Shown piece after piece: positions 1 to 11,144 of a DNA stretch of 64,000 nt. The stretch is from Axinella damicornis. Its lineage: Eukaryota; Porifera; Demospongiae; Axinellida; Axinellidae. Below the pieces are notes generated by a model. The model worked only from the letters and a program-made list of their open reading frames with translations, was not told the origin of the DNA and made no database searches. The first letter of the stretch is position 1. Each line of letters starts with the position of its first letter. Location of the stretch: contig OZ007506.1 of assembly GCA_963931865.1 (NCBI GenBank), positions 9,938,855 through 10,002,854 of the forward strand, in the 5' to 3' direction. The translations under genes were made by a program, and so were the position numbers.

Positions 1-540
1 TGTACAAGGCCACCATGGGCCTCTGCACATGGTCACTGCAGGACTGGGTACAGGACAGCATAGGAGGCCACCGTCAACCTGGGATATGAGGCCACAGTGG
101 GCCTGGGTAGGAGGTTACTGTGGGCCTGGGTAGGAGGTCACCATGGGCCTGGGTAGAAGGCCGCAGTGGGACTGAGTAGTAGGCCACCGTGAGCTAAGTA
201 CGGCAGGCCTGGGCATGAGGCTAATGTGGATGTGAGGCCATTATCGGCTTGGGCGTGAGGCCACTGTGAGCATGGACAGGAGGCCACCATGGGCTGGGCA
301 GGCCCATGGGGCGTCACACCCAAGCATATGGTGGTCTCACACCCAGGTCCATCGTGGCCTCCTGCCCAGCCCCATGGTGGCTTCATACCCAGGCCTGTGG
401 TAGCCTCTTACCGAGGCCCACAGTGGCCTTGCATCCAGGTTTTGGGTGGCCTCACATCCTAACCCGCGATGGCCTCCTACCCAGGACTACGGTGGCCTCA
501 CACCCAGCACCCAGTCCCATGGCGGCCTCCTACCCAGACC
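1..540. repeat. GC-rich degenerate minisatellite that flips orientation
   Basis: Short units of the type GGCCTGGGTAGGAGGCCACC are repeated with many substitutions. Up to about 300 the units read in one orientation; from about 310 the same motif appears as its reverse complement, so the block is itself a foldback. The array resumes after the MITE at 541-1014 (1015-1165). Related blocks lie at 15480-16330, 17556-17672 and 18147-18290. Open frames inside it are products of the repeat, not genes. Confidence 0.85.
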
Positions 541-1014
541 CTATAGTCTTGTTCCCAGACCATTTTTCACACGCAGAGGGGAAAAGTAGTATTCCGTTTT
601 GGTTCTCTCTGCTGAAATGCTGGTGGAGCAATCAGATTGCTTTGCGAAAGTGACGTACATGTAATACAAGAGATTAATGGCGACTGTGGAAGCTAAGCGA
701 TAGAGGCGGTGTGCAGGGAAACTAGGCTACACAGACGTGAACTACACCATGAGAAGGCTGTCAGGAAGTTCGTAAATGGTTGGGATGTGTTTGTGAGCAT
801 GTCAATTGGCAGTGGGAAGTTTAAATGCCAGTAAGAACCTTCAATGAAGACAACCTTTGCTCAGGACAGCGTTATCATGATACATGTAGTTCCGCAGTTG
901 ATATGACATCAGGCATTACAAACGTTACGTCACCATTTTAAAACGGACGATTCCATAATTTCACCAGACTATTTTTTCCCCTCCGCATGAGAAAAATGGT
1001 CTGGGAACGAGACT
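541..1014. mobile_element. MITE with AGTCTYGTTCCCAGACC ends (copy 1)
   Basis: The left end AGTCTTGTTCCCAGACC and the right end, read on the opposite strand, AGTCTCGTTCCCAGACC are inverted repeats that continue for some 45 bp. ACCCAGACC occurs at 532-540 and again at 1015-1023, compatible with a 9-bp target duplication, though the target is itself repetitive. The ends resemble the TAGCCTCGTTCCC family at 25062, 30831 and 59047. The interior is non-coding. The copy in the second duplication is at 17673-18146. Confidence 0.7.
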
Positions 1015-1165
1015 ACCCAGACCAATGGTGGCCTCACACTCAGGCCAATGGTGGCCTCTTACCTACCCTGTAGATCCACGGTGGCCTCCTACCCAGTCCC
1101 ATGGTGGCCATGTACCCAGGCTCCCGGTGGTCCTACATGGCCTGGGTGCATGGCCACTGTGAGTA

Positions 1166-2805
1166 TGAGTGTGAGTCGACCTTAGGAATCCACTGTATGC
1201 TTAAGGTAGGAAACATGGGTACAGCGATCTCCGAAACCAAGTTCATGGACAAATGGGCAGCATCAAAGCGTACACAAACTGCTCCCTCTGCTTGAAAATG
1301 GCCTAGAACTCAATTTTAAGGCCCTCTACTAAACTGAAAATTTGGACCCTCTCCAAGGCCCCACCCACACTCTGACCCCATCATCAATACACACACAAAA
1401 GTGGCCAAAAAATTACGTATGGATTTACCACTTGCTCTCCTCAGTTGCTCTCCTACAGCCTGAAACTCATTGCCGCCCTCAAAAACAGAGGTTTGGCTAC
1501 CCTAGGCTTTCCAAAAAAAATTCCACGCACACCAACTAAAACCGACCAAAGCCAAGGCCAGTTTCCAAAAGGTCAACCTACCCCTTGCAAAACTAGGTAT
1601 GCTTTTCCACGTTCACCTCTCGGTTACAGAGTTTTGGCCACACATCTACTCCCTCTCACCAGCCCAGTCCAGCTACCAAACCAGCCAAATTCGCCCTAAC
1701 ACGAAAATGGGCGGGGCCTGTAATGCCGAAAGGTCAACTCCCTAGAGTGCCTTAGCCAGGGAGCTGTCGGATGCTGTTCACTTTCCAGGCAGTTCTTCGG
1801 CCACTTCAGCAGACCCACAAACATTCCTGCTCACTCCACCTAGCTATTCACACTCAGATAGCCCATCGCTTCATTCAATAAGCTAGAACAGCTCCTTACT
1901 TAAAAAAAAAAAATGTTGCAACAAATCTTCAAAGTACCGCACGGCCACATCAGAGTACCAATTTGAAACTTGAAAGGGCCGCTAGCCGCATCAAAGAGAG
2001 AATTAAGCCCCCCTTGTTTATTCCGGTTGCCGCCATGGGAAAACGTAAACAGATTAATAACTCTATATAACCGTATGCAAGTGACGTCATCTGATTCATT
2101 ATTCATGAGCAAAATTGCGCGATTTCACCAATGTCATGCTTCCTAACTTAAGGTTACGGGTTACAGTTTGCAATTGCGCATGCATGGTGCGCGCTTGTGG
2201 TTTACAGTCAACAGTGAAATGTGCGCACGACTTTGGTGTCAGCATTTTATCGCTGAACTTACATCTAACCGTATATAGACTGAATTTCAATTCTACGAAG
2301 AAAGGGGCAGGGCGGCTCGGAAAGTTTTACCGAGATAAACATCCTGTTCGTGAGATACTGTGTGTTCTACTTGCCTGATCTGGCGAAAAGCGAATGGCTT
2401 TGTGGTATGAACGACCATCACTCGATTTACGAAGCGAAGTCGCTCCGAGCCGCCCTCCAGTCAGTTGAAAACTTCCCATGGGTGCTGACAAGCTGGCCTC
2501 TTAGCCCTTTCTGATTACAAAATCTGACGCCAAAAATCGCCAACTCGACCTTGAACTTTGATGCCACTGCCCGTGTTGGCATGTTGTACTCAGGCGCTAA
2601 GATCATACCAGCTAGAAGGTACTCATATTGCTGTTATACGTCGTCTTTGTTGCATGTCTCTAGCTAGTTCCTGCACGGAGGGACAAAGGTAACTTGTACG
2701 TTATATATATTTAATGAGCACACGGTATCCCGTAACCTTAATGAACTTGATAGCAAAACACATGTTACCATTCTAATCCCATAAACAGGAAGTATAATTT
2801 TCCCT
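1166..2805. other. No recognisable gene
   Basis: This stretch is shared almost base for base with copy 2 (18290-19930). Small ORFs such as 1342-1539 and 2115-2378 match nothing I recognise, and their counterparts in copy 2 carry indels. I see no splice-consistent exon, RNA gene or terminal repeat. Near 1900 there is a short A-tract that differs in length between the copies. Confidence 0.5.
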
Positions 2806-3490
2806 GTGAGAACAAGCACATCTGCTTACTTCTGGATTGTAGAGGTCAAAACAGCAGTGGAGATGGAGGTGTATCCATCTAGGTGGAGATCGAACCATGT
2901 TGCTATGGCATCCACAATGCCACTTCACATCCCCTGTAGTTGCAAATGATCCTCAGGAAGTGCAATCTAGAGGGAAAAATCAGTTTACTCTAAACAGCTA
3001 GATCACAATTAAGTAGAGTAAAATGCTTGCCAAACGTAGCTGTGATGGTGGATATGCTCAAATTGGGTGTGTTGCCATGGAGATGAAGTCCATTACATTG
3101 TGCATATGCAATTGCAACTTTGTTGAGACTCTCCATTTCCATGGCAACCCAGGACACAGTGCTCTGCAGTCTGAGTGCTAATTAAAGCATGGGTAAAACA
3201 GTCAGAACAAGCACATCTGCTGCATTGCTTACTTCTTCTGGATTACAGAAGTCAAAACAGCAGGTGTGGCTATCCAGGTGGAGGTCGAACCATGTTGCTA
3301 TGGCATCCACAATGCCACCTGATGCCATCTGTAGCTGCAAATGATTCTCAGGAATTGGAATCTAGAGGGGAAAAAATTGGTTTACTCTAAACAACCAGAT
3401 CACAATTAAGTAGAGTAATTTGCTTGCCAAATGTGACTGACATGTGATGGTGGATATACTCAAACTGGGTGTGTTGCCATGGAGATGAAG
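2806..3490. repeat. Imperfect tandem duplication, unit about 395 bp
   Basis: The sequence from about 2812 (GAACAAGCACATCTGCTTAC) recurs from about 3207, and both units end near a CATGGAGATGAAGTC motif (about 3078 and 3477). The second unit lacks a few bases and has extra bases after TCTGCT. The arrangement is preserved in copy 2 (19936-20620), so it predates the larger duplication. Confidence 0.8.
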
Positions 3491-3501
3491 TCTAGATCGT
3501 A

Positions 3502-3822
3502 TTGTGCATCTACTTCCGGTACTACTTTGCCAGCCTTCTGGCCTGTGGTTTATTAACTATTGGTATCAGCTCAGACACGTGCAACTTGAACGTTTCACGT
3601 GGCAAGTTATGGTTCAAGTCTGACGAAGAACGGCCAAAGGACGCTGAAGTTATGCTGCCAAAGCGAACAGCTATTGTGTTCATCAAAGCTACATGTCCTG
3701 TACCTCTTGAAGCTTTTACAGACCCCCTGCAAAGCAGTTTACTGAAGTTAGAGGTGCTAACCACTTTTGAGTGGTGTACACACACAAGTAAATTGGAGGC
3801 TCCAAATGGAAGGATGGAATGA
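3502..3822 (+). other. Small unrecognised ORF kept in both duplication copies
   Basis: A 106-codon frame beginning MCIYFRYYFASLLACGLL stays open in both copies (counterpart at 20631-20951) with about four amino-acid changes and no indel. The N-terminus is hydrophobic, rather like a signal or anchor segment, followed by a mixed polar region. I do not recognise the family. Opposite-strand frames are also open here, so preservation may simply reflect recent duplication. Not confidently a gene. Confidence 0.15.
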
Positions 3823-4241
3823 TTCCCTGACTGTAAGTTTATCATGCATGAACTTTGTTCCTGATCCCAGGGAGAGGATGTAAGTAACATACAGAGTCGG
3901 GGACTGTAGCATGTAGGTGTGGGGAGCTGAAGGGAGGACATATTAAAAGTCTTGAGGTTCTCCTTTTCTTGTGCCTGACCGCCACTGGCTCTTTATCCAC
4001 TAAGGGAGGGCAGACTGGTGGTATGTGGCGCTCTTTCAAGAGGTTTTTCAACCTCTGAACCAGAACCGTTGAAGGCTGCATGAATGGACTTGGTGCACTG
4101 CTTCCCCATGAAACCCATGCCAACATGCATTGTTCTAGCCATGTGACCTCTCGAGCATGCACATCTTAGGTACATGTAGGACAGTTGCCTCAGGGAATTT
4201 CCTCCTGTAAGAACTCATGAACAGCTTGATGTTGGAAAATA

Positions 4242-5476
4242 TACCATACAGCTGGAAAATTTGGCGGGGATTCAATTTCGCGGCAGGCTCTAAAATGCTG
4301 TGAATTACATATTTGGCATACTAAAATTTGGCGGATTTGGAAATTTGCAGGTCGAGAATGATGTCATACTAACCGCACGGCCGCACGGTACAGTCACAGA
4401 GTGCTCGGTACTTATCCTAGCTTAGGTGTCAAAATCTTGTGTCGGTAGGCTGCGATGGAGTCAGAGTTTACAATGGAGACCTGTGTTAGACGTACCATGT
4501 CTACAAAAATCTCTGGGATGTGAGTGTTAGGAGAGAAACTGCCATGTAAGAATGATAGTGGTAACAATAAAGACACAAACGCAGTAGCAGTGATGTGAAG
4601 GAGCACCATCGTCTGCCATGTACCCAGGAAGATACCGTATAGTGGGTTCTTTTTGTGGGGTGCCAATTTTCATTATTTTCGTAACTCACCAACAAGTCGC
4701 AAATTTTTCCACCCACGAAAGCTTCCACCAATAATCGCGCTGTAGCTAAAATGCGTAGCTAGGTGCCGTCGTTCTCAACCACACCGTACGGCACTTCATA
4801 GCTACCTGCATAGCTAATTGCGCCCTGTTGGCAGTGTCCTCGATCGACAGGATCCTCTATCACCAGCTCAGGGTGCAGCTGTCCGTCACATTGTGATTGA
4901 TAAAGTAGAATTGGATGTATGGCTAGCGAGCCACTAAGCGACAAAAAACGAGGACAGTAACTCTCGCCACAGCAAATGGATCAACCATTCTCGCATTAGA
5001 ATGTTGGTTCATCTCCAACTCTGGCCTCCCACATGTCTTTTACTAACAAAGTTGCGTCTCAGCTATAGCGCAGTGAAGCGCAATGTCGTTGAAACTTCGG
5101 CCATCAAACCATGTGCACTAATTTTTCATATTACGTCATCCGCGATGATAACACTAACGCGAAGGCTGGTTGGTGCCAAGAACCACTAAAATCATTTCTG
5201 ACGACAAAAATTTCCAACCACAAAAATAACCCGCTATACGGTATCAACTGCTTGCTTGCAATATCTGGCAGATCAGAGACAGAGAGGTACGTACGTACGT
5301 ACTGTAGTAATAATCATGAGTGCATGCATAAGTGTTGCTGTGAGACCCCACCCACACACACAATAGATTGCAATGACATCACAACGAAACATTGACGGAA
5401 TTTAATTTGGTGGTGCATTGATAATCCACCAAACTGTCAAATTAAATTCCTCGTCAAATTTTCTTGCCATACGGTA
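4242..5476. mobile_element. TA-flanked MITE of the HIRAN-like family, interrupted (copy 1)
   Basis: The ends are TACCATACAGCTGGAAAA on the left and TTTTCTTGCCATACGGTA on the right, a diverged inverted pair within TA dinucleotides, as in Tc1/mariner-type targets. Subterminal blocks of the type AATTTGGCGGA and its complement match the cleaner copies at 57818-58403 and 60050-60636. The ORF present in the 57818 copy is broken here by indels and by the nested MITE at 4633-5243. The counterpart is at 21367-24236. Confidence 0.8.
4633..5243. mobile_element. Nested MITE with TACCGTATAGTGGG ends (copy 1)
   Basis: The left end TACCGTATAGTGGGTTC and right end ACCCGCTATACGGTA are inverted repeats flanked by TA. 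It sits inside the host MITE between AAGA and TCAACTG. The homologous host MITE at 58150-58170 reads AAGATATCAACTGG, which is the empty site with a single TA. A minus-strand frame at 4759-4944 is a shortened version of the 85-codon frame at 21884-22141 in the other copy. Confidence 0.85.
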
Positions 5477-6526
5477 GTATAGATAACACTTGCTTCCAAC
5501 AACCAATCTATCGATTGACTTACAAAGGACTTGTATCTCTTTATCTTTTAGCAGATGACTGCTGTCGTACTGTCATGAAAGAAGTGCTGTGCGAACACCC
5601 TTGCCACCTCTTCAGCCTCGCTCTACAGAGTTGGACACAGCCGCTCAGTTGGTGTGACTGATGAGGCACCACAGGCAACAGTGACAACCTGGAGTGAAGG
5701 GGTAATGGTACATTAACCACCTAGGATCAGCTACACAGTTCTATGTAACTCAGAGAAATGAATGTGGCCAGTGGGTGACTGCATACAGTCCTGTTCTACA
5801 TCGAGCATGGCAAGCCAACATGGACACGGTCAGTTCAGAGTATGGGCAAGCAATGTATGTGTACATGTATGCATCAGAGAGACTCAGATATGACACCCTG
5901 CAAATCGTACCACCTGATGCTTCACAGTGTAAGCGACTGTACTAACACAAAACCAAGTCAGCTTACAAGAGGCAGTGTACGGCCTAGGTGGATTTCTATT
6001 GGTCAGATCTAGTTGTACCTCAGTCTCCAAGCCAAGAAGTGGTTACACAACTCCCTGACACTCCCACACAGATCAAAAGTCTCTCCTGGCAACAAATATC
6101 TACTGAGTACCAGCAGTCTCAGAACAATGCCAGTGTAGACCAGAAGGTGGTAGGTATTCAGATGGAGAACAGCACACACCAATTGCTACTCTTTGTGGTG
6201 TGGGCAAACATTTCCTCATTAGGACAATCAGATAAATGCTCATCAGAATGAACCGGGACATCCCACACCACCTTGGTCCCAGCACACAATACACCACCAA
6301 AATCCTAGCCTCGTTCCCATGCAGGCAATTCCCATTGCCAGAATTTACAGTATGCAAATACGGTGGTGCAAGCTATCAAATACTGGTGGTACCAATATCC
6401 AGTATTGCTAACAGCCCCAACTGGAATTGCCGCCTACAACCAACGAAACAAGTTCCTACCACTAAACCTTCCCACTTCATTAACCTCTCAATTATGACCC
6501 GGCACCAAAGTGGCGATACACTGTAG
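5477..6526. other. No recognisable gene
   Basis: This is shared with copy 2 (24237-25716). Frames such as 5988-6251 are open in both copies but resemble no family I know. At 6306 there is a lone TAGCCTCGTTCCCATGC motif, one end of the TAGCCTCG MITE family, without a matching opposite end nearby. Copy 2 differs by a small tandem duplication near 24970-25010 and a 400-bp MITE at 25062. Confidence 0.45.
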
Positions 6527-6740
6527 GTACGTACAGAGGTTTTCAGGTTGCTTGTCAGGTGAAAAGTGCCAAGTGCAGAGTCCACTTACCTTAGCTAACC
6601 ACTAATTTGATTTGTCACACTGTAGCTCAGCACTGTAAGGGTAAGAAATCTAATTAGTGGCTAGTTAAGGTAAGTGGACTCTGCATTTGGCACTTTTCAT
6701 TCTGACAAGCAACCTGAAAACCTCTGTACTTGGTACGTAC
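6527..6740. mobile_element. Near-perfect hairpin, likely a small MITE (copy 1)
   Basis: Arms of about 90 bp beginning GTACGTACAGAGGTTTTCAG are repeated in inverted orientation around a short centre containing CACTGTAGCTCAGCACTGTA. The arms differ by only a few substitutions. No clear target duplication is visible beyond the GTAC steps. It is present identically at 25717-25930. Confidence 0.7.
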
Positions 6741-7614
6741 ATATCATTCTCCATGTGGTACCTACTCTGCTCCCCAGAGGCTCCTGGCGCAGCTGGGGAC
6801 TGAGAAGGCTCAACAATAACATTTAACTCGGAACAATGGAGGTGGCTGCTCCTGCACGCAAGTTGATATGCTGATAATGGAAGAGAACTGAGTCATGACA
6901 ACTGTCATTTTCAAAAGCAGTATGCTCCAACAAGGACTCTTCTGTCTGACAAGGCTGTGCATATAGCTATTTGTTACTGGTACTTGGTCATTGGCTAAAG
7001 CACTTAAGGTTACGATGTACTATTCAATTAATTTTTTGGCTGGTAACCTTGCTGCTTTTATATACATATATCTCAGGAACTATAACAGATATTAGTCTGA
7101 AACAAGTTGCATTCCAACATTACAACACCAAATCAAACTCCTGGAACAGGAAAGTAAAATGCACCAGGGTATTTGGACCTACGTACGTAGGCAATTAGAC
7201 TCACTGCTCAAGCACTTTTGCGTCAAATCACTGAGAGGCAGACTGGAGCCCAACCCTCAAAAAATCTCTGGCACTACTTTGCTAGGTCGTGATGAAGAGA
7301 TATTCGGTGATTTGTGTATATTTTTAGCTATGTGCACAAAAATTTCCGGAAGAGCGTGCTCTAGGCATGCATAATCTTCGTTTCATGCCCAAATTTCGTG
7401 ATTTCTTTTCATGCCGCCCTGCAAAATAGTCAAGTCAAAACACGTGAGAAACAATTTCCCTTCGTAAAATTTGACGCAAAGTATAAGGCCTCATTAGTCT
7501 GCCGTATGATTTGTACAGCTTCCCACTATGAATAACGTTATCTCATTGTTTTATGTAAACAACCTGGCAGCTGCCCCAACTTGTACATCGTAACCTTAAG
7601 TCTCCACAATACAG
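6741..7614. other. Non-coding stretch identical between copies for most of its length
   Basis: From about 6365 to 7353 I find no difference from 25555-26543, whereas earlier parts of the duplication differ every 30-60 bases. Frames at 6971-7198 and 7159-7374 are open in both copies but unrecognised. Near 7505 the two copies diverge because copy 2 contains a piggyBac-like insertion. Confidence 0.5.
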
Positions 7615-9610
7615 TGGGATGGCATGGGATGCTGGGACCAAGGTCCCAGTTCATCCTGTACCATCCTATACGGGACTTAGACTCTCCGCGATAATTGGTC
7701 ATTGCCTAAGGGACTTAGACTTCTCCCTGACACTTGTCTATTATCCAGGAGACTTGGACATTCCCCCCCAAGACACTTGGTCATCATCCCCTAAGGGAAT
7801 TAAACTTTCTCCGCAATACTTGTCGTTGCCAAACTTTTTTCCTTCCCCGATGCTTGTTCATTGCCCAAGGGACTTAGACGTTTTCCCCAAAGATACTTGG
7901 TCATCGCCTAAGGGATTTTTCTCCCCGATACTTGTTCATTGCACAGGAGACTTATATAGACACTTTCCCCCAAAAGATACTTGATCATCACCCAAGGGAC
8001 TTTTCTCCCCAATGCTTGTCATTGCCCAGGGGACTTAGACTTTCCCACAAGATACTTAGTCATCGCCTAAGGGACTTTTACGTATTCTCCCTGATGCTTT
8101 TTCTCATTGCCCAGACACACTCTAAGGGACTTTTCTCCATGATGGTTGTGATTGCCCAGGGGACCTTATTAGACACTTGTTCCTCCAAAATACGTACTTG
8201 GTCATCGCCTAAGGGACAAATTCCCCCAGATGCTTTTTCATTGACCAAGGATCGAGACTTTTCTCCCCAATGCTTGTGGTTGTCCAGGGGACTTAGACAC
8301 TTTCCCCCCCAAGATACTTGCTTTTTCAAGAGACTCTTCTCCCCGATACTGATACTTGGTCATCACCTAAGGGACATATTCTCTTTCATTGCCCAAGCAT
8401 CGACTTATTTTCTCCCCGATGCTTGTGATTGCCCAGGGAACTTAGACGCTTTTCCCCCCAAGATACTTGGACATTGCCTAAGTGACTTTTATTCTCACTG
8501 ATGCTTTTTCATTGCCCAAACACTTTCTAAGGGACTTTTTCTCCCCAATGCTTGTGATTGCCCAGGGGACTTAGACACTTTTGCCCCAAGATACGTGGTC
8601 ATCGCCTAAGGGCGACCTGATGCTTGGTCATTGCTCAAGATACTTGGTCCTAAGGGCGACCTGATGCTTGGTCATTGTACAGGAACTTTCCACACAAGAC
8701 ACTTTCCCCGATGCTGCCCAGCCTAAGGGACTTAAATCATTGCCCAAGCATCGAGACTTTTTCTCCCCAATGTTTGTGATTGCCCAGGGGACTTAGACAC
8801 TTTTGCCCCAAGACACTTGCTCATCATCGCCTAAGGGCGACTTGATGCTTGGTCATTGCCAGAGATACTTGGTCATCGCCTAAGGGCGACCTGATGCTTG
8901 GTCATTACTTGGTCCTAAGGGCCGACCTGATGCTTGGTCATTGCCCAGGGAACTTTCCACACAAGACACTTCCCCGATGCTTGTGATTGCCTAGGGACCT
9001 AGACACTTTTCCCCCTAAGATACTTAGGATACTTATACTTGGTCATTGCCTAACATTCTCTTCCATTGCCCAAGCGAGACTTTTGTCTCCCCGATGCTTG
9101 TGATTGCCCAGGGGACTTAGACACTTTTGCCCCAAGATACTTTAGATACTTATACTTGGTCATCGCCTAACATTCTCTTCCATTGCCTAAGCGAGATTTT
9201 TTTCTCCCCGATGCTTGTGATTGCCCAGGGGACTTAGACGCTTTTCCCCCCAAGATACTTCGTCATCGTCTAAGTGACTTATCCTTCATTACCAAACACT
9301 TTCTAAGGGACTTTTGCACCAAGATACTTGGTCATCGCCTAAGGGCGACCTGTCACTGCCCAAGACACTTGGTCGGGCGACCTGTCACTGCCCAAGACAC
9401 TTGGTCGGGCGACCTGTCACTGCCCAAGACACTTGGTCATCGCCTAAGGGTGACCTAATGCTTGGTCATTGCCCAGGGAACGTTCCACACAAGACACTTT
9501 CCACAAGACACTTTCCCCGATGCGTGTGATTGCCCAGGGGACTTAGACACTTTTGCCCCAAGATACTTGCTAAGGGCGACCTGATGCTTGGTCATTGCCC
9601 AAGATACTTA
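7615..9610 (+). repeat. Degenerate minisatellite, mixed units of roughly 60-80 bp (copy 1)
   Basis: Blocks such as GATGCTTGTGATTGCCCAGG, GGACTTAGACACTTTTGCCC, CAAGATACTTGGTCATCGCC and TAAGGGCGACCTGATGCTTG recur in varied order across 2 kb. Frames here encode low-complexity peptides rich in P, S and D and are artefacts of the array. The second copy at 27420-29016 has a different number and order of units. Confidence 0.9.
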
Positions 9611-10600
9611 CTGCCCAAGTACATACATGCACCCACTCAGCTCTAGCAAGCTAGATAGATAATTGCTGAAAGAATTGGCCTCCCACAAGGTGTCCATTTA
9701 TGAAGTAAAACGTCCAACTGGCTCTGACTAAACATCAAGCCTGTGCACGACCATGCTGCTTTCACCCTTTGGGTGAACATTCCCACCTCCCCCTGATCCA
9801 CCCTTTGTGCTCGCACAGAACCTCCAAGGCTGACTTAAGCTACATGTAATAGCTAACAGGTTTTACAGCTTAAACAGCTGCCATGTCCTCTGCATGATTC
9901 TGGCCTGATATCAAGTCAAGCCAAGACACATCAAGTCTTTTAAAGCCTCACTTTTTATCATGTGAGCACTCAACTAGCAGAACTCATGCATTCAGGACTT
10001 CCGAAGAGGGTACAACTGTGCCTGTGAGACCTGCTGCTGTCTTGCCTCGTCCAGAGGGAATAATTCCTGAGTGTGCCATGGCATACGACCCCAGACTGCT
10101 CTGCATAATTCAATACTCCATAACCCTGGAACTTACATCACATTGATCCAGTGGGAGGCACTCTCCTTGGCAGGTTACATGTACATGCTCCAAGCTGCAC
10201 ATTTATCTCAGCTTCACAGTACATACATGACTCTAACTACACCCACTCAGTTCTAGCTAGCCGGATAGATAATTGCTGACAGAATTGGCCTTCAACAATG
10301 TGAGGGAATTGTTGTCTAGGTCCAATTATGAGCCCACCTGGCTCTGTCTAAACATCCAAGCCCAGAGATGGCCGGCCATGCTGCCCCACCCATGCCTGAC
10401 CAACCCTTTGTGCTCACACAGAACCTCCTAAGGATATTGACGCTGACGTTCTGTAGTCATAAAAGGGTTAACTTAACCAGCTGCCATGTCCTCTGCATGA
10501 TTCTGAGCTGATACAAAGTCGTGTTGAGACACATCACATCTTTTTAAAGACCTTTGGTTGCTCTGTTGAAGGTTGGTGCACCTAAAAGGAAAGGAATTTG
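9611..10600 (+). repeat. Imperfect direct repeat, unit about 580 bp
   Basis: 9626-9960 and 10210-10560 share a series of blocks: ACATACATG...CACCCACTCAG, AGATAGATAATTGCTGA, AGAATTGGCCT, CTGGCTCTG, CCCTTTGTGCTC, CAGAACCTCC and GCCATGTCCTCTGCATGATT, in the same order and orientation, with diverged sequence between. The unit is older than the large duplication. No coding capacity is recognised. Confidence 0.65.
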
Positions 10601-11072
10601 CCTTCCACAAAACTAGTTCCAGCTATGCCATTCATGGTACACCTGTAACTCAAGCGAGTTCAGTGATGTTGTAAATGGGATTGAAGTGGAGAATTTAAGT
10701 ACTGAGATCTGAAGTATGGGAACGTGGAATGGACAAACACAGTAGATGGGTGTGGCAAGTAGGCTACCACTACCATGTACATGTATCATGTTTTATGACC
10801 AGCCATTTCATACTAGATTCAGGTGTCTGAGTGAAACAACAATTACAGCCAATTTGACGAAATCTATACAGCTGCTCCCTAACAATACTGCTAGTAAGCT
10901 TTTCAGGAGGTGAGAGATTTCCGACAATTGTTAATTGCCGAGCACCTTAGCGCGAGGCAGATAATCGTGCAGTGTAGTCAAGTCGCGTTTGTATACTTAT
11001 ATATATATTTTTCCGTCACAGTTTCAGTGGCCCCCTCCATCAGTTTAAGTGGCCCCCTAGGTAGGGGGCAGT
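10601..11072. other. No recognisable feature
   Basis: I see no long frame, terminal repeat or RNA gene between the tandem repeat and the tRNA-like sequence. The minus-strand frame 10978-11364 and plus-strand frame 10910-11344 overlap each other and the tRNA-like segment, and neither resembles a protein. Confidence 0.4.
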
Positions 11073-11144
11073 TTCTGTGCGGTCTCGGCAGTAGAGCATC
11101 GTCCTGTAACGTGAAGGTTGCGAGTTCGACCCTCACACGGACGA
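11073..11144 (+). pseudogene. tRNA-like sequence, possibly the head of a SINE
   Basis: GTCTCGGCAGTAGAGCA resembles a tRNA D-arm (A box), and GTTGCGAGTTCGACCCTC resembles the T-arm (B box). TCTGTG and CACGGA can pair as part of an acceptor stem. The anticodon stem does not fold well around CTGTAAC, so this is not a convincing functional tRNA. A run of ten T residues follows at about 11149-11158, as expected of a Pol III terminator. No second copy of the downstream sequence is seen, so the SINE idea rests only on the head and terminator. Confidence 0.35.

Larger units (their letters stand above)
427..9610 (+). repeat. Segmental duplication, copy 1
   Basis: From about 427 the sequence matches 17556 onward in the same orientation, with scattered substitutions and small indels, through to the minisatellite that ends both copies. 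Copy 1 lacks three insertions present in copy 2 (22532-24173, 25062-25461 and 26695-27310), so it represents the empty state at those sites. No host gene can be recognised. The block holds MITEs, a tandem duplication and a hairpin. It could be a true duplication or two haplotypes placed in tandem by assembly; the sequence alone cannot decide. Confidence 0.9.

Noticed and set aside
306..653. 115-codon plus-strand frame
   Set aside because: It lies mostly in the GC-rich minisatellite and runs into a MITE end; the peptide simply repeats GGLLPRPTVA-type units.
3522..4175. Minus-strand frames of 60-139 codons
   Set aside because: Several overlapping frames on the same strand and the opposite one, none with splice support or recognisable motifs; the counterpart in copy 2 changes its N-terminus through an indel.
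7619..8501. Two long frames (121 and 189 codons)
   Set aside because: They fall in the minisatellite, are not preserved in the second copy, and encode the repeat unit in shifting frames.
7615..9610. CRISPR-like array
   Set aside because: Repeat blocks vary in sequence, order and spacing, there are no unique uniform spacers, and the locus is eukaryotic.
11073..11144. Functional tRNA gene
   Set aside because: The anticodon stem does not pair and the acceptor stem has mismatches.
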